DNA of 64,000 nt from Megamerina dolium (Eukaryota > Arthropoda > Insecta > Diptera > Megamerinidae), in the NCBI GenBank assembly GCA_963854835.1, contig OY978525.1, positions 84,185,833-84,249,832 of the forward strand. The letters are read 5' to 3'. The position numbers were made by a program, and so were the translations under genes. Of the stretch, positions 1 through 13,039 are shown one piece after another. Every line of letters begins with the position of its first letter. Within the stretch, counting starts at the first letter, position 1. The notes beneath the pieces were generated by a model. It searched no databases, was not told the DNA's origin, and saw only the letters and a program-made list of their open reading frames with translations.

Positions 1-80
1 TAGTAGACAAGTAGAAGGCTACAAACCATAAGCTAGAAATAAATAGTATTAAATAAAAATAGATACTTGTGATTTAATCA

Positions 81-155
81 GCCGCGGATGAACATCTACA
101 CTTCAGCCGGGGATTGAATTCACGACCTACAGATCAGAAGGCCAACACACTAACC
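81..155 (-). repeat. tRNA-like SINE fragment
   Basis: On the minus strand this stretch has a tRNA-like layout: a D-arm/A-box-like start (GGTTAGTGTGTTGG) and about 30 nt later a B-box-like segment (GTGAATTCAATCCCC). It does not fold into a full cloverleaf with a usable anticodon stem that I can see, so I read it as a tRNA-derived SINE remnant. A shorter related piece containing the words CTTCAGCCGGGGATT recurs near 56,712. Confidence 0.35.
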
Positions 156-223
156 AAAATTTATGTTATTATTTAATGTAATTAATTTTTTAAAATTAAA
201 AAAAAAGTAAATATTTTTTTTAA

Positions 224-302
224 TGTGTGCCCTTCGAGATTAAACCCGGGTCCTTCCCAATGCACAGCTCAGGTCTAACCACTCGTATACTACACTATGT
301 AT
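224..302 (-). repeat. tRNA-derived SINE-like remnant with A/T-rich tail
   Basis: The minus strand reads as a degenerate tRNA. TAGTATACGAGTGGTTAGAC resembles an A box and D arm, and ACCCGGGTTTAATC resembles a T arm/B box with its conserved GTTCGA mutated to GTTTAA. An A/T-rich stretch follows at 170-223, as in SINE tails. The decayed T loop argues against a working tRNA gene. Confidence 0.4.
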
Positions 303-449
303 GTGGCGTTGGCTAAAAAGTAGTTTCATTTTACAATATTTAAGTTGAAGGGTAAAAACCAATAAGTGTGATAAGGATAGATGCATAACACTTGTACTGA
401 AGCAAAATCGTTTGTAAGAAGATGATAGAAAATCAAATGTATACAAATA

Positions 450-2760
<2,311 letters not shown>

Positions 2761-2905
2761 TACATTCATGTGAAACATATGCGTTCATGATTTGATTTTA
2801 ATTAAACATTTACAGTTACAGTAATCATAAAAACAATAAACACACGAGCACATACTTTTAGTAGTTCGAAACTGAATGCTTATATTTTCGTAAAAAATAT
2901 TTTGT

Positions 2906-2921
2906 GGCCCTAAAAAGGGCT
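2906..2921 (-). other. Histone mRNA 3' stem-loop
   Basis: On the minus strand AGCCCTTTTTAGGGCC forms a short hairpin with a T-rich loop, followed by ACAAAATA. This matches the stem-loop at the 3' end of replication-dependent histone mRNAs, the binding site of SLBP, with its downstream ACAAA. It lies 45 nt after the histone H4 stop codon, normal spacing. The first base pair is mismatched (A opposite C). Confidence 0.8.
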
Positions 2922-2965
2922 GTTGTTATTACACATATGTAGTATAATTTTCGTATTTAATTTTT

Positions 2966-3208
2966 CTAACCGCCAAAACCGTATAAAGTACGTCCCTGCC
3001 TCTTCAAGGCATATACCACATCCATCACATTCATAGCATTTATCGTTTTCTTTTGGCATGCTCAGTATATGTAACAGCATCACGAATGACATTTTCAAAA
3101 AATACACCACGCGTATACGAGGTATTAAACCAGAAATACGTTTCACACCACCGCAACGAGCTAAACGTCTAATAGCTTGTTTTGTAATACCTTGACAATA
3201 TATAGCTG
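2966..3208 (-). pseudogene. Histone H4 pseudogene, 5'-truncated and frameshifted
   Basis: The minus strand encodes most of histone H4 in pieces. [22 protein letters not shown] matches the H4 region around residues 29-50. After frame changes come [18 protein letters not shown] and then [16 protein letters not shown], the exact H4 C terminus, followed by TAG at 2966-2968. The proline of ITKPAIRR is glutamine, RRGG reads RCGG, and there are at least two frameshifts. The N-terminal tail (about 25 residues) is missing: the sequence degrades just before a (TA)n tract at 3217. The 3' stem-loop shows it derives from a replication-dependent cluster gene and not from a polyadenylated retrocopy. Confidence 0.85.
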
Positions 3209-3215
3209 ACAACAG

Positions 3216-3216
<1 letters not shown>

Positions 3217-3293
<77 letters not shown>
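3217..3293. repeat. (TA)n tract, segment 1 of a split microsatellite
   Basis: Pure TA repeat lying between the broken 5' end of the histone H4 remnant and the truncated end of a Tc1-like element. Confidence 0.95.
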
Positions 3294-3296
<3 letters not shown>

Positions 3297-3844
3297 TATT
3301 AAATTTTTGGTTTGAAGTGCTGTGCCGGGCTTGCGCCAAATTTTTGCGCGACCATCGCTGCCAAAAATATTAAATTTACATTCATCTGTGAATAAGACTC
3401 TTCGCCAAAAGTCCTCATCCATATCCTTGTACTTGTTTGCAAAATCCAGACGAAGTTGTCTATTTTTTCCAGAAATAAGCGGTTTTTTACGTGGAACTCT
3501 GCTTCGATAGCCGTTATACCGTAAAGCTCTTTGTACGGTTTTTGGGTGAACATGTTTGGCTGACACCGCAGGAATACTACCGGCTAACTTTGGCGCACTT
3601 ATTTTTGGATTTTGGCCACTTCTCTTAGGATAAGGTTTACATCTCGGCGAGAAAGTTTTTTTGGTCGACAAGTTCTGGGCCTATTTTCCACTGTTTTGTA
3701 AGTTTTATGTTTTCTTATTACGTTTTGCACACTTGCACAGGACAAATTCAAAATTTTTCCTATATCACGGTAGGATTTGCTTTCTTTAAAGTGTTTAATT
3801 ATTAAATCTTTAACACCAGACTCTATTTGTTTTCCTTTGCCCAT
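3294..3844 (-). pseudogene. Tc1-like transposase, N-terminal half
   Basis: Translation from the methionine at 3844 (MGKGKQIESGVKDLIIKHF) gives a Tc1-type paired-like DNA-binding domain, with two helix-turn-helix units, the KSYRDIGKILN and RPKKLSRRD segments, and then KNPKISAPKLA-like linker sequence. After a one-base frameshift near 3610 the frame continues through RKKPLISGKNRQLRLDFANK to the first catalytic block LFTDECKFNIFGSDG. It ends at WRKPGTALQ, close to the (TA)n tract. The second aspartate and the glutamate of the DD34E triad are gone. It resembles Tc1-like element B only loosely, so it is a different family. Confidence 0.8.
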
Positions 3845-4178
3845 TATTTTGCTTTCAAGTCTACCGACAACGATGAAATCACTAATAATACTGAATAAAT
3901 ATGCGTAAGTGAAGAAAGCAAAAAAAATATAACGGTACTTTTCCAAAGAAATTGCAAAAACACGTGTTTTCTTGTATTGTATTTAAACTTTTGTCCAGTG
4001 TATTTTTTGAGTTTTTGATGAATTTACAGTTATCTATGCGACAAATACAAATTTTTTGTTATTGTGTTTGCTTACTGATAGACTGCAAAAAAACTGCTTA
4101 CTTAGATTTTCGCAGCAATGCTTTATACGAGTTAAAATTAAGATTTGTGGGGTGTATTTAAATTTTAGTCCCTGACTG
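3294..4178 (-). mobile_element. Tc1-like element A, 3'-truncated
   Basis: The element's 5' end on the minus strand is CAGTCAGGGACTAAAATTTA, starting at 4178 and followed outwards by TA, as expected for Tc1-type termini. The other end is lost: the transposase stops at the (TA)n tract near 3294, after the first catalytic block. About half of a normal 1.6-1.7 kb element remains. Confidence 0.75.

Positions 4179-4238
<60 letters not shown>
4179..4238. repeat. (TA)n tract, segment 2
   Basis: TA repeat with one ACATA interruption, lying directly between the outer termini of Tc1-like elements A and B. Confidence 0.95.
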
Positions 4239-5999
<1,761 letters not shown>

Positions 6000-6280
6000 A
6001 GTAAAAGAAATGCGCAAGTTATTAGGTTGAGTGTCCAGCATACACTGTTTTATTGAACGAAAAATATTCTTAATCTAAGCCTAACTGCCTAAGCCCTGTT
6101 CAACGGAAAACGCTGAGCTTGCGCCTCGTGTATTGCTCAACGTTGGTGGTGTCTGGGATTTTGTTTATTCAATATCTTGATATCTTGCGCATGTCGCTGA
6201 CTAGGCAAATGCAGTCACGTAGCCCACAATGTGCTCTCATATCGTTATAAATTACAGTGCGCACTCGTATCGTGATAACT
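6000..6280 (-). repeat. 3' LTR of the gypsy-type element
   Basis: 281-bp LTR, beginning AGTTATCACGATACG and ending TTTACT on the minus strand. It matches the copy at 12643-12923 with about four substitutions and no visible indel, so the insertion is young relative to the other elements here. Confidence 0.95.
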
Positions 6281-6292
6281 CCTCCCTTTCTT
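6281..6292 (-). other. Polypurine tract
   Basis: AAGAAAGGGAGG on the minus strand lies directly against the 3' LTR, where plus-strand DNA priming occurs in LTR elements. The env stop codon (6291-6293) overlaps its first bases. Confidence 0.8.
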
Positions 6293-7668
6293 AGTGAAGG
6301 ACGTCCTCGGCCTCCTTTAACTCCTCGATGATGTTTTGGATAGTATGATTCTGATGAGTTCTTTTGTATCGCTGGTGTACCTTGAAGAGTCCATAACAGA
6401 CAATAAGAATCGAAATTACGGCAGCGCCGGACAGAAGAGGGCCAGTTATTATTCCTTTTTTAAGATACTCGATGTGGCGCAGGTTCTGAATGTTCAATCT
6501 TTGGAGGTATGGTAGACTTAATATTTCCTGGTGGCTTGTAATATTGAGGAGTGTGGATGTAGGTGAGCCAGGTAACTTCTTTATGATATTTTTTTGATTC
6601 AAGTACAGGGATTCGTTGATTGTTATTTCACCATCAAATGTAATCAAAAAGGTTCCAGTAACAACCTTCCGGATATTGTCATTTGTTTTTATAACGGCTG
6701 TTTCATCGTTGAGGATGATGACACCATCATCTATCATAATTAATGACTCGAGGTGAGAGGGTCGGCTGCTGCAGCATACCAGAATGAAGTTGTTGTGCGC
6801 ACGTTGGATGTTGCAGTTTTTTGCAGAATGAAGTTGTCAACGTAGCGCTGCAGTTTCCAATTGCCAGTATCTGATTTCCGCAATCCGCGACGTTGTTTTC
6901 TCCGGCAAAATGAATAATTGTATTATTACGTTGAACAGGATATAAAACAAGCTTTTTACAAACTAAAATAGGTTTAGGATATTTAATTAAAAAATATAAA
7001 AAATTAGTATCTAGTAGGGCCTTGACATAAGCTACTGCCATTAAATCTGATATAGTTACATTTGTGGAGTGCTCATTGATAATATTATTTACATCGTTTG
7101 AGTCTAAAATTAATGGGTTTATTATCCCAATCTTTGTTAGGGTAATCGACAACATTAAATTTTCAAGTTCAGTTATCAAAATTCTACTTCTAGCGAGTAA
7201 AGTTTCATACAAATGCTCGGAGTCAATGATTTTATCTTTTGTGTTGCTAATGATGTTGTTAACTATATCGGTGAGTTTGTTAATCTGTTCCTGCGTTCTT
7301 GTATTAATCAATGACTGTCTATTCTCTGAATCAATGAGCTCCTGTTGTTTAAATTTTAAATTTTCAAAGTCCGGGGTCCCGGCGACTATCTTCAACGCTG
7401 TACCCAGAAAATTAATACTTCTTGCGTTTCTGTGGTGGACACTTATTGTGTTCAGCAGTGTCTTTATATGTCCTATGTTGGCATCGAGTATTTTTTTCAT
7501 ATGCGACTGGGGAAAATGGTTCATGATTTTCTTTGTATCTTCAACCAACTCTGAGTACATTGTAAGGTTCGTCGTATGCCTCAGATACTCAAAATTCTCC
7601 CAAATAGTCACGTCTCCGTCTATGATAGGTATGTAGTCCGAGTTAGAGTAGTCCGTCAATTTTGCCAT
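6291..7668 (-). pseudogene. env: Envelope (F-type) gene of the gypsy-type element, frameshifted
   Basis: Two overlapping minus-strand frames (7668-6727 and 6737-6291) together have the layout of a gypsy-group Env, a relative of baculovirus F fusion proteins. There is a basic residue-rich cleavage-like site followed by the conserved SINFLGTALK fusion-peptide region near 7400, long heptad-like helices, a cysteine cluster towards the C terminus, one membrane segment near 6380-6440 and a short charged tail. Upstream of 7668 the frame stays open through a hydrophobic, signal-peptide-like stretch to a TTTTTCCAG acceptor at about 7704, so the start codon is probably supplied by splicing. A single frameshift at 6727-6737 breaks the gene upstream of the membrane anchor. 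Confidence 0.85.
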
Positions 7669-7732
7669 TGTTGTTGAGATGAGAAGTAGTACAATCAGAG
7701 TCCTGGAAAAATAAAAATGAATTAAAACTATG

Positions 7733-10700
7733 CTACTTTAAATTGTCCTTATGGACCACCCTCCCTTTTATAAGAACCGTTGTCCCCAGGTCGGCTTCAA
7801 CTGTTTCTTCAACGCACAAAGGTGTCAATTTGTTCCCCAACCTTCTGTTCGTTTTTACAAGAACTTTTTCTCCTACCCGGAAGGTCCTATTTCTCCTATT
7901 TTCATTAAGCCTTTGCATTTGGGTTTCCTGCGCCTTATGAACCCTTTCTCTAATCTGTGCCTCAAATTCTGGAACTGATACATGAATCACATCAATCGGG
8001 CGTTTATTTGTAACCGAATGAATGGTTTTATTATATTCTATGGTTGCCTGAAGTATTGACGTCACCGTGTTGTCAATAGATTTTTCAAGTTTAAGACACC
8101 GGACGATTTCCAACAGTGTACTATGAAATCTTTCAACCTGCCCGTTTGAAACGCTATGCAGAGGTGGTGCATTGATAATCTGTACGTTAAAATTATTAAA
8201 CAAGAGTGACTTTATAGTCTCAGAATTAAGAGAGGGCTCATTGTCGCAATATATCGCTTTGGTGCGATGATAAAAATTCATAAGCTGCAGAATCGGCATT
8301 TCCACATCCACCATAGTTCTCGATGCGATAGGCTGAACAATGGCGAATTTAGAGAACTTGTCCACACATGTTAAGAAATATTTTTTGTCTGTTGAAAAAA
8401 TATCTATATGCAGCATTTCTCCGACATATGAAGGAATGGATGTTTTACCTACAGTCTGTTTTTGTGGATGCCGATCGTATTTAGCTCTCTGGCAGATTTT
8501 GCAATTTGTGACAACTTCATTTGCCAACCGTGTCATCTTCGGAAAAAAATAATCCTCTAAAATTTGTTTTGTATTTTCTTGGGCGGCTCTGTGAGCCCTG
8601 TTATGTTCAGTTACAACAATTTCCCTTTGTTCGTTTTTATTGGTAACGTCTGTAACCATTTTTTTTGCATAGCGGAATGTTGTTGTGGGGAACGTTTGGA
8701 CTAATTCGTGTTGGATAAGTGCCAAGATTGACATTTCGCAATGAATTGCGTTAACTACGTCTTTTTTTACAAGATCACATATTGTTTCTATTAGGGTTTT
8801 TTTTATCAGAAAAGGAAACAAAGTGCCTGGTTTTATTTCCGAACATAATGAAAGTTTGGAATGTTGACGGCACTGTACCATACTCAATGATAATTTGATT
8901 GCGGAAGCAATTTACCGGCTTATCAGTAGATTCAATTGTGTACGTGAGTGAGGCTTCACTGTGGATTGTAGCCATGTCTGAACTGCATTCCTCTTCCAAA
9001 GCATGGATATTTTGTCGCGACAACGCATCGGCAACATGGTTCTCTTTACCGGGTTTATAAAAAATTTTGGCGTTGTGCTCATCGATAAAGGCTCTCCAAC
9101 GCTTTATCTTAGCGTTTGGATTTCGGTCTGAAACCGCAAACGTAAGTGGCTGATGGTCCGTATAGATATTTAAATCCTTCGTCCCATACAGATATTTTCG
9201 AAGGCATTTTAAAGCCCAGACTATAGCGAGCAGTTCGCGCTCGTTAGTTGTAAAATTTAGTTCTCTATCTTTGAGAGTTCTTGAGATGAAGGTTATAGGT
9301 TTCCCGTTTTGTGATAAAACCGCCCCAATGCCACAGGCAGACGCGTCGGTCGTTAGATCGAACGGTTTCCTGTAGTCCGGATAAAGTAACAAAACATCTT
9401 CAGAGACCAGGACCTCTTTAAGTTTATTAAAGGCCTGGTACTGTTGCTCGTCAAAGCTTACTGGAATCTTTTTTGATTGTCCGGCGCTTACTTTGCCATT
9501 TTCGCCCTTTAGTATATCAGTCAATGGCCTTGCTATCGCAGCAAAATCTTTAATGAAACATCGATAATAGCTTGCTAGTCCCAAAAAAGATCTAACATTA
9601 AAAAGCGTAGTGGGTTGCTCATAGTTACGAATTGCTTCCACTTTACTAGGGCTTGTTGTGATCCCCCCTCGAGACACCACAAAACCCAAAAATTCGACTT
9701 TATCTTTGAAAAAATTGGATTTCTCGCGTGAAATCCTCATATTTGCTTCGTACAACCTATCTAAGACCCAGGCGATGTGGTCGACATGAGCCTCCATTCT
9801 TTCTGAAAAAATTATTACGTCATCGACGTAAACATAACATGTTTTCCCTATTTGTTCCCTGAGAACGTCGTCTATGGCCCGCTGAAATATGCTGTGCGCA
9901 TTTTTTAATCCGAAAGGTAACCTACAGAACTCGTATTTAGCGTTGCCCACCGAAAAGGCTGTTTTTTCTCGGTCCCGCTCCTCAAGCAAAATTTGGTGAA
10001 ATCCTGACTTAAGGTCCAGTGTTGTAAAATATCTGGCTTTTCCCAGATTTGACAAAATAACATTTACGTTGGGAATAGGATACCTGTCAGCCACTGTTTT
10101 AGAGTTAAGCTTCCTATAATCCATAACGAGTCGCTTATTCACATTCCCTTGTTCGTCAACGCCCTTCTTGTCTACCACCCAAACAGGATTGTTGTAAGGT
10201 GACCTAGATGGCCTGATTATACCATCCTTAAGCATTTTGCGTATTTCAGCATTTACGAAATCTGTCACACCCATAGGGTATGGGTAAAATTTTGAATATA
10301 CCGGTTCCTCATTCTCTGTGCGAATGGTTGCGATAATATTGGTATTAAAAGGTAATGCCGTGTTGGGTTCCGCGAAAGCACCCGTATCTTTCATCATTTT
10401 GCAAAATTTTCTTGATACGGCCTGAGGCACCTCAATGGCTTTTACGTTTGTAAAATTTACGTTTCTGCATTTTAGAAATTGCATATTTTCTGACCCAGAG
10501 CTAGTGTCTAGTTTTTTATTTTTAAAATCTAATGTTGCACTCACTTGTGTTAACAAGTCGAGTCCAATAATTCCGTCAAATGTGGAAAGACTATGTAGAA
10601 TAAAGAAGGTGGCGTCAGTATTAAAAATTTTCAAAAGACACTTTTGTGTTATGGTGTTAAAGCCATGAAGAGATTTTACCAGAAAAGGTTGGTCGACCTG

Positions 10701-10822
10701 TTTCGCATATTTTATTTCTTGTAGCGGCTTGATGAAATTCTTTGACGCCCCTGTGTCAATCAGGAATTTAACTGTTCTCCCTGCTATCACTCTTTCTATG
10801 TATGGAAGCAGGGAGTTGTTCC
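7733..10822 (-). pseudogene. pol: Pol polyprotein of the gypsy-type element
   Basis: The frame begins downstream of the gag slippery site and runs through protease (LIDTGASKNF, near 10,770), reverse transcriptase (YVYVDDVIIFS near 9,830 as the YxDD active site; LPFGLKNAHSIFQ before it), RNase H (TDASACGIGAVLSQ, YTDHQPLTFA) and integrase. Integrase has the HHCC zinc motif (HNRAH ... CKICQRA) and a full DDE set (HIDIFSTDK, YCDNEPS, SNGQVERFHSTL). It ends at 7733, just before the env acceptor. One frameshift lies in the 8,775-8,887 overlap, between RNase H and the integrase zinc motif. All catalytic residues I can check are present, so only this lesion separates the gene from an open frame. Confidence 0.9.
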
Positions 10823-12154
10823 TAAAAAATTAATCTGATCACTTTCTGAGAGTTCATCCTCAATATCTACCACCTCATTGCCTGCCTCAGCTTGATAATC
10901 ATAATTCTCTTGGCCTAGTGGTTCTTCGATTTGTAGTAGGTGGTTGATTCTTTGTTGCTTCAGGCCCGTACACCTTGCGGTACCGCTATTCGGTCTTTTA
11001 GCTGCCTGGTTTACGTTATTCTGTTGCTGCGTCACCCACTGGTTGGCGCGTGTTTGTCCTTGTGCTTGGTCACTGCGATTAGCTTGAAACTGAGTTGGAC
11101 GTATAAAATATGACGTCGACGGATCGACTTCCATCGGCTCCGCTGGTTGTTTTTGTTGCTGAGCCGCATTAGCAGGCCCCTGTCTTTTGCTAAAATATGG
11201 GTTTTTTCTTTGTGGCAAGGCACTATTATCCCCCGCTTGGTATTTTTCCCTAGCCTACTGTCTATGTTCACTTTTGTGAGCCTTATCTTCTAAGCTCCTG
11301 GCATAATTATTAGCAAAAGCGTAGCGCTCATGGTTGGATTCGACCTCTTGGGCCAACGCAAGCGCCGAAGGGAGGTCTTTTGGTCGTGCAGCAAAGAGCA
11401 CATCACTGAGTGATTTTTTTGTACCTGAAATGAATACGCGTAGAGCGTCACTTCTGTATTTTTCATTTAAAGACGACGCCAGAGGGCCATCGTACGTCAT
11501 TATAGTTTTATTTGTGAGGAGAGTTAATTTTTTCTCTACCTCATCGTAGTATTGTAGAAGCGTCAGGCTTCCCGGCCTAAGTGTGGACAGTTCTTGTTCC
11601 ACAAGATAAATGGGACGCTTGTCAGCGTACGTGAAATCCAGCCTATTGATTATGGCTTTGAAATTTAACGGCGTACCGAAAGACGCTAACACCGTGTTGG
11701 CCGGACCCTTAACTTTGTTTCTTAATATTCCGAGTGCTTGATAATGTGCGGAGCTGCCCCCATAACTTTCGTAGACCTTGTATGCGGTATGTGCCGCTTT
11801 TCGCCATGAGACATATGTCTCATATTTACCGTCGAAATCCGGCAGTGACTTGACTATATCTAAGGTTTCCCTACATGGCACATCGTCCCTAATTTCTGCC
11901 TCTTCGTAAGCTTCTATTTCCGGCACACTGACAGCTAAATTGTTTACAATCTTGTTAATCTCTTCTAACTTTTTGTCGAAATTTCTTTCCTGTACCGTAA
12001 GCGCACTGCTTACAGCGGCCTCGACTATCGCTTTTAGCTGTTCTGCGTTAATGTTCATTTTCGAATCTTTTTCTAAATCAGAAACTCCCAATTTTTTAAA
12101 GTTTCCTAATAGAATCTCTATTTCTGTTTCACTATCACTCATGAAATTTAACAA
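10796..12154 (-). pseudogene. gag: Gag of the gypsy-type element
   Basis: One frame of about 450 codons, from MLNFM at 12154 (the more likely start is MSDSE at 12142) to TAG at 10796, interrupted by one in-frame TAG at 11255. The first 300 residues have a gypsy-group Gag body, with an acidic N terminus, a helix-rich centre (LDIVKSLPDFDGKYETYVSW) and a capsid-like region. The C-terminal third is Gln/Asn-rich with RQGPANAAQQQ and an RINHLLQ segment, and ends in an acidic tail before the slippery site. I see no intact CCHC zinc knuckle, as in several insect errantiviruses. The stop at 11255 fits a CAG-to-TAG change. Confidence 0.85.
10823..10829 (-). promoter_or_regulatory. U UUU UUA ribosomal -1 frameshift heptamer
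   Basis: In the gag frame the minus strand reads AAT TTT TTA, placing the heptamer T TTT TTA in the right phase for a -1 slip. After slippage the frame runs open into the protease without a stop. Gag terminates only 27 nt after the heptamer (TAG at 10796). The heptamer is the same as the one used by HIV-1. I have not verified a downstream stem-loop or pseudoknot. Confidence 0.75.
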
Positions 12155-12624
12155 AGATTAGGATTCACTTCTTTTTTATTCTATTAACCAACAAAAGCGC
12201 AAAACTATGAAACTTTACAAAGATTAGGATTGAATTCTCTTTTATTCTATTAACTAACAAAAGCGCAAAACTATGAAATTTCACAAAGATTAGGATTCAC
12301 TTCTTTTTTATTTTATTAACTAACAATAACGCAAAACTATTGAGCACTCTACTTACATGTCAAAATTTTTCAACAACTTCACGCTGAGTGTTAGTGTTTC
12401 GTTGCTGTTTTGTTGAATATTTATAATTTGTTGCAGCTCACTGCCGCTGTTGCTTTGCTGGATATTTATAATTTGTTGCGGCTTGCTGCCGTTGTTGTTT
12501 TTATGAACAAGATAAAATTAATTTATATTTAGGCAATTTTGCATGCCTTTAGTTAAAGTTTCTTTTATTTTTAACAAAATAAAATTGCGCGATATTTCGA
12601 CACTTTATTTTTATTTCGCGGATT
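12141..12624 (-). repeat. Leader of the gypsy-type element with two tandem repeat arrays
   Basis: The untranslated leader between primer site and gag holds two short arrays. One is a 66-bp unit repeated three times, with starts at 12141, 12207 and 12273 and the recognisable word CAAAGATTAGGATT; its first unit overlaps the first codons of gag. The other is a 45-bp unit repeated twice, with ATATTTATAATTTGTTGC at about 12417 and 12462. In Drosophila gypsy the same interval carries the Su(Hw) insulator, also a repeat array. I do not see the Su(Hw) core here, so equivalence is only a suggestion. Confidence 0.75.
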
Positions 12625-12642
12625 TGCCCCACGTTGGGCGCC
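12625..12642 (-). other. Primer binding site (tRNA-Lys type)
   Basis: Directly inside the 5' LTR the minus strand reads GGCGCCCAACGTGGGGC. GGCGCCCAAC matches the complement of the tRNA-Lys 3' end used by the gypsy group. Confidence 0.75.
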
Positions 12643-12923
12643 AGTAAACGAAATGCGCAAGTTATTAGGTTGAGTGTCCAGCATACACTGTTTTATTGAA
12701 CGAAAAATTTTCTTAATCTAAGCCTAATTGCCTAAGCCCTGTTCAACGGAAAACGCTGAGCTTGCGCCTCGTGTATTGCTCAACGTTGGTGGTGTCTGGG
12801 ATTTTGTTTATTCAATATCTTGATATCTTGCGCATGTCGCTGACTAGGCAAATGCAGTCACGTAGCCCACAATGTGCTCTCATATCGTTATAAATTACAG
12901 TGAGCACTCGTATCGTGATAACT
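12643..12923 (-). repeat. 5' LTR of the gypsy-type element
   Basis: 281-bp direct copy of the LTR at 6000-6280, next to the primer binding site on its inner side and TATA on its outer side. As the upstream LTR it should carry the element's promoter. I did not identify a clear TATA box. Confidence 0.95.
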
Positions 12924-12924
12924 T

Positions 12925-12997
<73 letters not shown>
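12924..12997. repeat. (TA)n-(GT)n compound microsatellite, segment 4
   Basis: About 40 bp of TA repeat run directly into about 33 bp of GT repeat. It sits between the gypsy-type LTR and the degraded 3' part of an R1-like element. Confidence 0.95.
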
Positions 12998-12998
<1 letters not shown>

Positions 12999-13039
12999 CA
13001 TGTAGCTCACAATCATATCTCGAACAAGATAAAAATATA

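Larger units (their letters stand above)
6000..12923 (-). mobile_element. Gypsy-type (errantivirus-like) LTR retrotransposon with env
   Basis: A complete 6.9-kb element on the minus strand: 5' LTR (12643-12923), tRNA-Lys-type primer site, repeat-bearing leader, gag, pol, env, polypurine tract and 3' LTR (6000-6280). The LTRs are 281 bp each with about four mismatches, and the flanks are TATA, the target preference known for gypsy-group integrases. Each gene carries only one obvious lesion: a stop in gag at 11255, a frameshift in pol near 8.8 kb and a frameshift in env near 6.73 kb. Gene order and the env type place it with insect endogenous retroviruses of the gypsy group. Confidence 0.93.

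Noticed and set aside
224..302. Functional tRNA gene
   Set aside because: The T loop and stems are mutated, no clean anticodon arm forms, and an A/T-rich tail follows, so a SINE remnant is more likely.
2966..3208. Processed (polyadenylated) histone retrocopy
   Set aside because: The histone stem-loop is present at normal spacing and no poly(A) tract or flanking duplication is visible.
12141..12338. CRISPR-like array
   Set aside because: The repeats are contiguous with no unique spacers, lie in a retrotransposon leader and are in an insect genome.
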